64,000 bases of DNA from positions 229,845 to 293,844 of the forward strand of contig RPFO01000065.1 in the NCBI GenBank assembly GCA_009746045.1, given 5' to 3'. Of the stretch, positions 11,340-21,637 are shown piece by piece; position 1 is the stretch's first letter; each line of letters starts with the position of its first letter. Below the pieces are notes generated by a model. It was given only the letters and a program-made list of their open reading frames with translations. It was not told the DNA's origin and did not search any database. A program made the position numbers and the translations under genes. This DNA is from Mesostigma viride. Taxonomy: Eukaryota; Streptophyta; Mesostigmatophyceae; Mesostigmatales; Mesostigmataceae.

Positions 11340-11733
11340 CTCGCATCGCCCACTGCCATGCCATGTCGCCGAGGATGAAGACCCGGAACTTGATCATGAT
11401 CTCCACACCATCGAGCACCACGGGGATCTCATGCCCGGCCAGGTACTTGATGACCTCCAGCCACGCTGCTGCATTCTTGAGCAGGTTCGCTCGCTTGTCA
11501 CCCCCGGGGGATTCTAGGTTGACTGACACCCAGTCTGGCCTCTGCCATAGGTCTGGGAATGCTGGGTCGACTGGGCGTATCGACATCGCTAGCATGTTCA
11601 TCGTGCCGGCGCCTAAGCGGGTTCGATGACCATCGCCGCCGCAGCCGATGTCCAGCTTAGCCCGTTTCGTGACCTTCATGTCCCGCCACACTGGTGAATC
11701 GGGGTTTTCCAGGAAAAGCCTCATCACCATCAA
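11340..11733 (-). CDS. Antisense transposase-like gene, central exon
   Basis: The acceptor (tgctgtgtgcag, AG at 11735-11734) and donor (GAG|GTACGG, GT at 11339) frame a 394-nt exon. Entry is phase 0, matching the upstream exon, and exit is phase 1, matching the downstream exon. The protein reads LDIGCGGDGHR (a D after a hydrophobic strand) and, about 85 residues later, KFRVFILGDMAWQW (a second D), followed in the next exon by HFCHLC. This D...D...CxxC order resembles uncharacterised DDE transposases found in many repeat-rich eukaryotes. It is a structural impression, not a family assignment. Catalysis in such proteins is cut-and-paste DNA transposition in the nucleus. The gene sits antisense within the leader region of element 1. 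Confidence 0.55.
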
Positions 11734-11900
11734 CTGCACACAGCACATGCGGGCGCGCAAGTCACAATTTATAACTCCAAGGCAGATTTAGGTAACCGTG
11801 ACAGCACATACATGCTAGGACGATGTAAGGAAAATTCCAGTTAATGAACACGCGGGGGGAAAAAATGTGCAATTCAGATTGACACTAGCTTTCCACTGAC

Positions 11901-13066
11901 CTGAGCTGAGTTGGTGGGGTGATTTTGCCAGCCGTAGACGCCTGTCTCGAAGTCCGGCATCGCGGTGACATCCTCAGCGATGTTCGTGCGATATAGTGGT
12001 ACGATGCTGTCCACTCTCTCGGTCTGGTCCTTGCGGGCTTGTTGGATTAACTGCTCGCAGGGGACTACAGGCCCAAGGATTTTCTTGGCCCCGGCTGTGA
12101 CCCTCACGGAGCATCCGCCTGGGATTGTATCGCGCAGCTTCACCCACAAGCGTGCGTCTCTCACGTCCCTGCTGTGCTTGGCTATGGCGCGCTCGTCAAA
12201 CCTGCGCTTGTCGCGCGCGGGGAGGGACAAGAGGACCCCTTGAGATGACAACCTGGTCTCCCCCGTCCCGATGTGCTTCTTCAGGATCTCCTGGTCAGGC
12301 CACGCGACGGGTGCAGGGGGCCGCTTGTGCTGCAGCGTAGCGATGCGCGTTCTCATAATCCTCAGCATCGGCAGTGACTTTTTTGCCATGCCGATGCTAA
12401 AGGACATGAGGCTGTCCCGCGCACCCAGCAGAGCATCTCGCCTCGTTACCAAGGTCTTCTTGTTGCGCCTGTGGACCACATCAGCCAGTTCACCATCTGC
12501 ATTCATGGTGAGACACCTGCGGGAGCGATCCAGCTCCCTCTGCAGCTCAAAAACTGGCCACTTCTCCATTTCCTTGAGCTTCTCCTTCTTGCGGTCCACC
12601 TCGGCGTCCAGCTGGGCGCACTCCGCCGTAACCTCCTCCAGCTTCCTCTTCAGGGCTGCCCTCGGCTCCCGGGCATCCTCCTCTTGCAAGGTCTTGATCT
12701 CATCTTGCAGCTCCAGGTAGTCTTTGATGCTGGTGTTAAGCACGCCTTGTCTAAAGGCCAAGTCAGCCTGGAGCTGCGCGATGGATGCGAGGAGCTGTTG
12801 CTCTCTCGCTGCCCACTGTCCTCGCTCTTCCAATAGAGCGCCATCTGCATCGGAGAGGGGCAGTAGGAACCCTTTCAATATTGCCCGAATCAAGTCTGGG
12901 ATGCTTCCATCCATCCCAGCTGGCAGAGCATTTACAAATCCCAAATGGCGAGCGAGGCCCTTGAAGGCCATGACTTCACCATCGGTGAGGCCAGCTATTT
13001 CTATCTTATTGTGCTTGCCCGTATTGCTCAAATGGTCTTCCAGCAGGACTTGGTGAACACGTAACG
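11901..13066 (-). CDS. Antisense transposase-like gene, coiled-coil exon
   Basis: A 1,166-nt exon, the most 5' one recognised. The acceptor is ccttgttccatgcag (AG at 13068-13067) and the donor CAG|GTCAGT (GT at 11900-11899); exit is phase 0. The N-terminal third is variable. A central stretch (from about LLASIAQLQAD to FELQRELDRSRR) is rich in Glu/Lys/Leu heptads and should form a coiled coil, which suggests oligomerisation. The C-terminal part holds basic segments (KRRFDERAIAKHSRD) and ends ...YGWQNHPTNSAQ. Earlier exons above 13066 were not found. The coding quality (no stops over 388 codons, good splice sites, compatible phases) argues for recent function. Confidence 0.55.
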
Positions 13067-13246
13067 CTGCATGGAACAAGGTAGTGGTGGACACAAATCA
13101 ATATGAGGGTTTCAGGGGACCGTAGTGGGTAGATTTTTTTTGAGTGAGTAAAAATTCAGCTTTTATTTCATATCATTCCTATGTCAATTGGGAAGTCTCT
13201 GTGTTGATTGGAACCTGTAACTATAGCGACTAATTGTTGATGACAC

Positions 13247-13765
13247 CACTAGTTGAGGGTACTACCCCGCCCCCACCATACACCAATGGTGAGCTACAAA
13301 TGCATGCACCAAGCAAGAAAAAATAAACCCAAGACTGCAAAAATATGAGAAACAAGACCCCCTATTATTAACAAAGGAATTTGCCATCATAACGAGCTGA
13401 AATTTTGCAGCAGTGCGGTTCAGCCCCCTCGGCCCTCGGCCAGTTTTGAATACAAGTACGTGGTGTTGATCATTTTACAATGTGATTGGTCTGATTTCAC
13501 TAATTAAGAGGGAAAAAAGACGCGACTTTGGGAGAGAAACTGATTAACTATGAGGAATACTCATTCTTTTACTGAGCTGAATAGCCACAATGTTTCACCA
13601 AGGGGGCAGCTACATGGGAGTACGTGGTTTGCATAAGAACGGTTTGCCCATTCTCCTAAATGATAATATTCGTCCTAAATAGCGTCGTTTTCTTTAGCTC
13701 ACCACCGGTGCGTGGTTGGGGGTAACCCCCAATAACCCCCAACAAAAAAGTACCCCCAACAAGTG
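13247..13765. mobile_element. 519-bp MITE with CACT... ends
   Basis: The left end (CACTAGTTGAGGGTAC...caatggtgagcta, 13247-13305) is the inverted partner of the right end (tagctcaccaccggtgcg...GTACCCCCAACAAGTG, 13688-13765). The right end has an extra internal copy of the accccca block. No transposase is inside. The ends begin CACTW, as in CACTA elements, but I could not confirm a matching 3-bp target duplication. A related end lies at 39991. Confidence 0.65.
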
Positions 13766-15534
13766 CAGTGGGATAAATGCCCAACAAACATCATCTTCAC
13801 GGTCCCCAAGCATTATTGGATATGCTTCAAATGCATTACATTTATAAAAGGTATTTTTGGTGGGGTGCTAGGGATGTCCCCTCCCCTTCAGATGAATCGC
13901 AGAGTTCTAAGCAAAGAAACAATTCCAAAGCAAAGAACCAACTCCATTATTAACATACAGCTACCAATGCACTCGGTGCACTAAATTACATGCAAGAGGC
14001 CTACCTCCATTTGCTCAATTGCACAAGTAAAACAGTCACGTCATTGCTAATATCCTAGGCACACAACTGCTCACAACACAAGACCGTTTTTCCCAATGCT
14101 GTGAGAATATATTATTTCAAAGCCTGTGAGAATCTCAGCTGGGCTAGTGAATATCTGAAGGATGAGCTGTGAGGGAGAACGAGGAATGTAAACTGAAAAG
14201 GAAGTTTATGTTGGAACACAAGGTTTTTTCCAGTTCAGAACCAGTAATGGCTTCAATTGTAAATTAAAGCACGCCAGCAGTATCAAAATGCATGGAGCCA
14301 CTTCAAGCTGTAAAGTCTTCAACCTAGAAGGAGGCCTAAAATGCATGGAAAGGATGTCCACGTGGGTTTGTTGCCATGTACGTACCTTCCACGAGGGTGG
14401 CCAACGTTGCCACTGGCTGTTGCCTTTGGGAGATTTTATCAGGCATCTGCATGCAGCAAACGGGTACATTTTGCATTGCAGAAACGATTGCATACTACGC
14501 ATGTTCATAGCGTCAGGCGAGTGCGGGACACAAGTTCACTGCGATAAATTGCGACGGCAGTGCAGGGCGCGTATACGAACGTGATGCACCAATACTGCGT
14601 GCACCGAGACGTGGCATCGCAGGCGTGGCAGTGCTGCACATTGTTTCTAAACGACAGTGCAGCACATTGCACCACGGCACGTGACTAATTAAACCAAAGC
14701 CTGGCCTTAAAGCCTAGAAAAAGCCGACACGGTGTTGCCTGCAAGGGGCAGCGCTTGTTGTGGCCGGCAAAGGAACTTGAAATGCCAGGAACTTGACAAA
14801 GATTAACCTGGCATGCGCCAGCAATCTTAAGCAGTCTAATCAGCATCCACGCTTCAACAAAAAAACCCACCTTATTTCGTCATTCGGAATGTCGTCGGCA
14901 GTTAGGTCGCGCCAGTTCCCGGGTCGCCTGGGCACTCGCAAGGCCTGCACACAGAGTAACTGCGCCGAAATGCACAGGTGCTTTACGACAAACTGCAGGA
15001 AACCAAAATTACCTTATAGCACCTTTTCCGAAGCTCGGGCATACGGTCGCATCCCGCTGCGAGTTTTCAAAAGCAATATAATGCAACGTCCTGACCCTCG
15101 AGCCCGTTTTCCCAGTTTCTGCGCACCCATTGGACAAGAAATTCAAATTTCGCGGCGACCGGCGCAACGCCACAACACGCACGACTTAAAATCAGGTCTA
15201 AAACTTGCAAAACAATCATATTTCTCCCTACATTTATCCTCCTCGACCACTCTGGCTGGCAGCCATGACCTCCAAGTGCCGTTCAACGTCCCTAACGTCT
15301 AAAACAACGTAATTTACGTTGCTATGCATCGTCCAGCCAAAAATACAGTACAGTAATGTCAACGACGCGGGTCAGACTGGGTCGACAGGGAGTCGTGCTT
15401 GAACTTCCCAAGTTTTATGGGGGAATCTCGCGAAACCTTAGAAACATTTTTGCCCAGCATTTGTGCTTGACAGTACGGTACGTGCGCTGGTTGGTCCTCT
15501 GACAGTTCCCTGTGCCAGGGCCAACCGGCTGCCC
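13766..15534. other. No gene recognised, within element 1
   Basis: Short frames occur (for example 14288-14584 and 14793-15302 on +) but lack recognisable domains, splice context or composition typical of the neighbouring genes. No repeat structure was noticed here. Confidence 0.5.
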
Positions 15535-15713
15535 GTCAGTTGCCCCCGTTCAGAAAGTTTCGTCGAACTTTACTTCAGATTTGGAAATCATGAACGTGCG
15601 GTTGGAGTTTCGCGGGGGAACCCAAGTTCGCAAGTAATCCGCCAATGATGCGCTTCGAACACTTGCCCGCTAAAAATTCAACAGCCGCTCCGGCTGGCCA
15701 CTTAAACGAAACT
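15535..15713 (+). repeat. About 180-bp segment shared with element 2
   Basis: This segment (gttgcccccgttcagaaagttt... to ...ggctggccacttaaacgaaac) matches the - strand of 35119-35297 with scattered differences. In element 1 it lies just upstream of gag; in element 2 it lies between gag and the protease remnant. In both it has the same orientation relative to gag. Confidence 0.8.
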
Positions 15714-15814
15714 TGATGGCATCTGGTCTCCAACCAGGCGAGCCATCGCTGACAGGCGTGGGTCGAGGAGCGTCACTGTAGTCGCCCAGGATTCCAAGCG
15801 CGCGAACAAGTCCT

Positions 15815-17272
15815 GTGCGGAGTGCATCTTCTTCATTTCTTTTCCCGCTAAATACCACGCCTGGAAGAGACGGGACCAGACTTGCAGCGGATCGCCTCTC
15901 AGCAGCTAAAATCAGATTATTACACGATGAACAACACGCAGCGATGTATAGAAAGATGGTGGAGGAGGTGGAACAGGATGTGGGAAGACTTCGTCAGAGA
16001 ATTGAGGAGGAGGAGGCGGCCATGCGTGACATGGTTGCTGGATTGGGGAGAGAGGCTCCTCGGTTGGGTGACGGAAGGGTTTTACCTAATAGTACCGCAG
16101 TTACTACGAGGAATGAGACGCAGGATAGCGATAGGCAGGATCCGGCGCAGACGACCTCGGTCACCTTCACCACCCCCGCCAGCGACGTCCCCGTGACCGT
16201 CACTATACCACCGCATCAAGGTTCCGCCCCGCCATTTCCAAAAATCGAATCCGTAGACAAGCTGTCGCTCACCAATCTAACCCACCGCAGTTTCGATCAT
16301 TTCTCTACTCGATTCCAGGATGTGTTCGCTATCCACTTTGCTAACTACGGCAAACGAGCGGAAGAACGACTTTCCCTGGACATCCAGAAGAAGATGGTTC
16401 GACAGCGAATGAGCGACAGTGCAGCCGACAGGTTTGATGAGTTTTTACGATCCTCAGCAGGTAATACTTGCAAGGACTTGCCATCTCTCATGCTTTCATT
16501 TCGACGTTTTCTCCTTCCCCAGGACCAGCTCCGTCTGGACCGGGACGCGTTAGCCAACTGTACGCAGTCTGGCCTGACACTACCACAATACGTAGAGACG
16601 TTTACCAACCTGAGGGCCAAAATCCCCCAGTGCTCTGATTCTGAAGCTCTTCACAGGTTTCTGCATGGGCTCTCCCCTCAAGTCAGGGTGGATATTGACA
16701 AGCATTTCTCCCCTTTCGACTATGTCGAGTGGAAGTGGGATACTGTGCTGTCTTATGCCCTCACGCTGTGCCGTGTCCCTGACTTTTCCCTCAAGTGGGA
16801 GCCTGCTGCAGGCAACCAGGCGCCTGCTGTTAAGAAGCCCCTGAACCAGCTGAACGCTGTGATGGAGGAGCTCAGTGCCATGGAGCAGTCCAAAGGAGCC
16901 TGTTTCACGTGTGGCCAGCTGGGACACTTTGCACGGGATTGCCCCAAGCGAGATCAGTTCCCAAGCGACACCAAGGGTCCTCAGGGGGTTCTTCCATTCA
17001 CCAGACCACCCATGTTCCCTCCTGGGGTGAGCCAGAGCGACCACAGGGCACAGCCTGGGTTTAGACCCAACTTCCAGGCTTCGGGCAAGGGACCACTCCA
17101 GCCCAAGGGATTCAACAGGCAAGACAGGCGTAGGATGATCAACGCCCTGTGGCACCTCCTGGCAGAGGAGGAGGAGGGAGAAGGGGAGGCAGACGGCATA
17201 GAGGATCAGCAGGTGCAGCCTTCAGTGGGGAGCTCGTCCTCAGATCATCCTCCTGAGCTGCCAAAAAACTAG
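15815..17272 (+). CDS. Gag polyprotein of element 1
   Basis: A 485-residue intact frame. The N-terminus has a coiled-coil-like stretch (about 25-70, RKMVEEVEQDVGRLRQRIEEEE). The middle (about 150-350) has the helical Gag core with a retrotransposon_gag-like pattern (RFQDVFAIHF, LPQYVETFTNLRAKIP, FLHGLSPQVRVDI). Residues about 368-381 form a CCHC zinc knuckle (CFTCGQLGHFARDC) for RNA packaging. The tail is Pro/Gly-rich, then acidic. Gag builds the virus-like particle in which reverse transcription occurs. It ends in TAG at 17270-17272, overlapping the next frame by one base. ATG at 15815 is the first in frame after an upstream open region, so the exact start is uncertain. Confidence 0.88.
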   Translation: MRSASSSFLFPLNTTPGRDGTRLAADRLSAAKIRLLHDEQHAAMYRKMVEEVEQDVGRLRQRIEEEEAAMRDMVAGLGREAPRLGDGRVLPNSTAVTTRNETQDSDRQDPAQTTSVTFTTPASDVPVTVTIPPHQGSAPPFPKIESVDKLSLTNLTHRSFDHFSTRFQDVFAIHFANYGKRAEERLSLDIQKKMVRQRMSDSAADRFDEFLRSSAGNTCKDLPSLMLSFRRFLLPQDQLRLDRDALANCTQSGLTLPQYVETFTNLRAKIPQCSDSEALHRFLHGLSPQVRVDIDKHFSPFDYVEWKWDTVLSYALTLCRVPDFSLKWEPAAGNQAPAVKKPLNQLNAVMEELSAMEQSKGACFTCGQLGHFARDCPKRDQFPSDTKGPQGVLPFTRPPMFPPGVSQSDHRAQPGFRPNFQASGKGPLQPKGFNRQDRRRMINALWHLLAEEEEGEGEADGIEDQQVQPSVGSSSSDHPPELPKN

Positions 17273-20200
17273 TGGAGCCCCCAGGACTACGTCCAGCGGT
17301 GGAGTTAACTGGTTTGCCTGCTGTGCATGTCCGTCCTGTGAACAACTTGTTTGCCTCTGATTCCACCACCCCATTGGGCCCTCCTATTCCCAGTCAACTC
17401 TTGAAGTTCCAGGCTAGGCTGTTGAACGTGCCAGTCCCTTTGGCTCAGCCTTTATGTCTCTTCATGATTGACTCAGGTGCAGGAAGTAACTACGTTTCCA
17501 CTTCCTTGGTGCAGGAGCTACATCTACCAGTGCTCCCCCACCCTGTGCCTGTTAAGGTCCAATATTCTGATGGTAGGCAGAGTAACTCACCTGGCTACGT
17601 GCAACTGCTTTTTCAAGTGTGCTCACGTCAAACCTTGTCTGTCACAGCAGATGTCATTCCACTCACTGCTGCTGATGTGATTTGGGGATGCCATGGTTGG
17701 AGTCTGCTAATCCTGCCATCTTGTGGTCTGAGAAGGTGGTGCAGTTTCAGGATGGGTCAGTGTGGGACGCCACCACAGTGATTAAGGGGGGAGAAAGACC
17801 AGTCACAGAGTGCTGTTCTACTAATGAGGCTGTCAATGATGGGAGAGGGGTTGCAGGTGCCAAGGAGGACGTCAAGGTGCCTTCACTGGAAGAGAAACGT
17901 GCTGCCTTACTTAAGCACGTATGGTCTGCCAATCACACCTTGTCTTACCTGGCTACTTACCCAGTGGAACACGTCTTTCTCTTACAGTTGGTTCCAACTC
18001 ACCCTCTGATGAGACTCATGGCCACACGGTGAATGCTGTGAACCCAGTACCAGCTGTCACAGAGGAGGAGCAGAAGCTGCATGACGCCCTTTTGGACAGG
18101 TTTGCTGCCATTTTTGAGGACAAAATGCCACAGTACCCCCTGAAGGGCCAATCACTCATGTCATCAAGCTTGTGGATGGTGCCAGGCCTCCCTTTGTTCC
18201 CATGTACAGGATGGGGCCAGCTGAGATGGCAGAGCTGAAGGTGATCTTGACAGGCTGTTGGAAGCTGGACTCATTCTTCCTGCCAATAGTCCTTTCAGCT
18301 CTGGGTGTTTGCTTGTCCCCAAGCATGATGGTGGATGGCGGTTGTGCATTGATCTGAGAGGCCTGAACAAGGTCACAGTGAAGTCCAAGTATCCCTTGCC
18401 ACGGATTGATGAGCTGCTAGAGAGGACAGCTGGATCATCTTACTTCACCAAGTTTGACCTTAGACACGCGTTCTGGCAGATCAGGATAGCTACTGAGGAC
18501 ATTCCAAAAACTGCATTCTCCACACCCTGGGGTCAGTTCCAGTGGACTGTGATGCCCATGGGGGCCTCCAACAGCCCAGCTACGATGCAGATGTTTGTGA
18601 ATGCTATCTTTGGCCATCTGACAGGGAACTCTCTGCCTCAGATCTCCCCTGATCTCAGGAATCCCAGGTTCAAAGACATTGCCCACCTGTGTGACCCTGC
18701 AAGACCCGTGTTCAGGACCTGCGTGGTGGCCTACATGGACGACATCCTGGTGCACTCAAAGACGTTCAAGGAGCATCTGGAGAACGTGGAGGAGGTCTGA
18801 AGGTCATCCAGCACTACCACTTGTCTGTCAAGAGGTCTAAGGTGGAGTGGGGGCATGAAGTGGGGTTCCTAGGGTACAAGTTGAGTTCCTTGGGTATGAC
18901 ACCTGACAATGCTAAGATTGCTGCCATCCTTGAGTGGCCTGTGTTGCAGTCTGCACATGATGTCAAGTCCTTCCTGGGCATGGTGGGGTGGTACAGGCGT
19001 TTTATCCCTGACATGGCTGCCATCTCCACCCCCTTGCTTGAGTTAATCAAGAAGGATGTTCAGTTTGAGTGGACAGATAGGTGTCAGCAGGCCTTTGACC
19101 TGTTGAAGCAGAAGCTCACATCCACCCCTGTGCTAGTGGGTCCCAACCCAGATCTACCTTATCAGGTTAGGTCAGACGCCTCTCAAGGCGCCATAGGTGC
19201 TGTGCTGATGCAAGACCATGGCTATGGACCACAGCCAGTGGAGTACATGTCTAAAACCATGAGCTCAGCTGAACGTAACTACCCTGTACACGAGCAGGAG
19301 TTGCTGGGTTTAGTGGTAGCATGTCACAAGTGGGAGCATCTGTTGAAGGGAGCTCAGTTTTCTGTGGCTAGCAGTGCTACAGATGGGCTAGGGCAAGAGT
19401 CTATCACCCTGATGACTGACCACAGGCCCTTGGTGCACGTGCTAGAACAGAGTAGGATGAGTAAGAGGATGGCTGGGTGGATGGAGTACCTAGGGGGATT
19501 CTATCCTTTCTCTGTGCAGTATGTCCCAGGATCACAGAATGTGGTGCCAGACGCCCTCTCTAGAAGAAGGGATCTGATGGGACATTTCACGAGGATCTGG
19601 ATATTTGTGCTGCCATGGTTTCTGTAGTAGAGTGTGGTGCTGTCACCAGGGCACAGGCAGCTAACCAGCAAACCTCCAAGCTGAGCCCACCCCTGTAGAG
19701 GCTAGCTTTAGTCACGAGATGCTCATTGACCAGGGCTTGTCCCAGGGTCGACAGGCGTCCAGGGTGGGGGTCAGTCACTGCAGAGCAGTCTTAGGGAGGT
19801 TCTGCTAGCAGCCAGCCCACTCTCACTACACAACCAAGCACAGAGAATCCTAGGAGGGGGAAGGGACGGCCCAGGAAGTGGATACTGGAGCCAGGGATGC
19901 TGACCAAGTCTAGAGGATTGGCAGCTGAGATCAAGGGGAAGTCACGTACACCTGTGGCTGATGTTCTGTCATCCAAGCATCTAGTCACTAGTCACCTGCA
20001 GGAGGGTGAGGTGCTGCAGCTGCAGCCTTTAGGACCTGGCAAACAGCTAGTCCTGCCTAACCCTATGAGTATAGCCCTGCTGGACGTGATTAAGGCCTTC
20101 ACTAAAACTGAGGACCTGGCCACTAAGGCCATTCAGGAAGGAAGCTTTGGTAACAGACCTGTGGAGTACTGGGAGGGAGTCCTGTATGTCCACACCCAGG

Positions 20201-21634
20201 ATGCAGATCATGTAGTAACCAGGAAGGTTATGTGCCAGAAATGGCCATTCCCACTGTGTTGCATTGCTTCCATGACGACGTGACTGCATGTCATCCTGGG
20301 TATGCTAAGCTTCTCCATGAAGTACAAGAGAGGTTTTGGTGGCCTGGCATGTTTCGTGATATCAAAGCCTATGTGGCTTCCTGTGACTCATGCCAAAGGA
20401 ATAAGGTTAGGACTCAGGCAGTGCCTATCTTTCCTATGGCCATGCCTATTCCCCTTCGACCCTGGATCAGTGTGACCATGGACTTCATTTGTGGCTTGCC
20501 TGTTTCTGATGCTGGCAATGACAGGATACTAGTGGTGATGGACAGGCTGTCTAGAATGTGCCACCTCATCCCCTGCAATGCCCATCTCACAGCTGCCCAG
20601 TGTGTAGAGTTGTTCATGAAGGAGTGTACAGATTGCATGGCATGCCACGTGTAATCATCACTGACCAGGATCCCTTGTGGATGTCTGGGTTTTGGAAGTC
20701 CTTCTTTGACATCCTAGACACTAAGTTGGCCTTTGGAGTAGCATACAGGTGTGCCAGCACGGGGGCTGTGGAGAGGCTGAACCGTATTGTACGGGAATGC
20801 CAGAAGCACTATTGTACCCATGATAACAAGGAATGGGACAAGAAACTTCCCTTCATAGAGTTTGCCATCAACAACTCACCCCTGGCTCCTCACCAAATGT
20901 CTCCATTTGTCATTTGCCATGGCCAGTGCCCCTTGACTCCATTTGACCTGGAGTTACCTGATAGGGATGCTGAAGGCCCCTTCAGAAGACGCCTAACCTC
21001 TGTCCACCAGTTGATTGCATCCTTCCAGGAAGCTCACAGTATGGTGGCTGCTCAGATGTTGCATGCACAGGACAAGTATTTAAACAATGCTTGGCAACAG
21101 ATGTTGGCTACACACACCTTTGTGGCTCCTGGTGACCTGGTGCTCTTGGAGGCTAATCGTGTGCTACCTGAAAAGGAGCAATGCAGGAAACTGCAACCCT
21201 TGTGGTTGGGACCTTACCCTGTCCTGGACACCTTCCACTATGGGACTGTAGTTCAAGTCCAGGTGCCTTCCCACTGGAGGCTTAAGACTAACGTGTTTCA
21301 CCTGGCCCAGCTCAAACTGTATAAACGCAATACCTTGCAGGGACGCCTTTCTGCTCCATTACCATTTGAGCTGGATACTGAGGGGGAGAGGATATATGAA
21401 GTGGAGCAGCTGGTGGCTCACAGAGTCAAAGGAAAGGGTAGGACCAAGCAGCTGCAGTTTAAGGTGCACTGGAAAGGAGAGTTAGAGTCTACTGCCACAT
21501 GGCTGTGGTTGTCTGACTTGACTCACTGCCATGAAGTGGTCCAGGAGTATTGCCAAAAGAAGGGGCTCACTCTTCCTTCTTGGTATACTGAGTTGGTGCA
21601 AACCACTGCTCCCCTTCCTATATCTCAGGACTAA
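17272..21634 (+). pseudogene. Pol of element 1 (PR-RT-RNaseH-IN-chromodomain), frameshifted
   Basis: The domains are in Ty3/gypsy order but spread over several frames. Protease: MIDSGAGSNY with Asp at about 17470; its flap region and the GMPWLESANP motif fall in another frame after a shift near 17688. RT: 18258-18800 with KFDLRHAFWQI and YMDD at 18732-18743. RNase H: 18821-19627 with RSDASQGAIGAVL and LTDHRPL-like motifs. Integrase: HHCC zinc finger near 20250-20400 (ending CDSCQRNK), core Asp in TMDFICGLP, Asp in ITDQDPLW, Glu in GAVERLNRIV. A C-terminal chromodomain-like segment (YEVEQLVAHR...FKVHWKGE) may target insertion to chromatin. Frame changes occur near 17688, 18000, 18150, 18250, 18800, 19630-20230 and 20640. 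The small indels may be real decay or assembly error. Confidence 0.9.
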
Positions 21635-21637
21635 CGA

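Noticed and set aside
7035-15530. A single bounded DNA transposon containing both cargo genes
   Set aside because: Only weak inverted similarity (ctgaccc-type) near 7105 and 15375 was seen; no convincing terminal repeats or target duplication.
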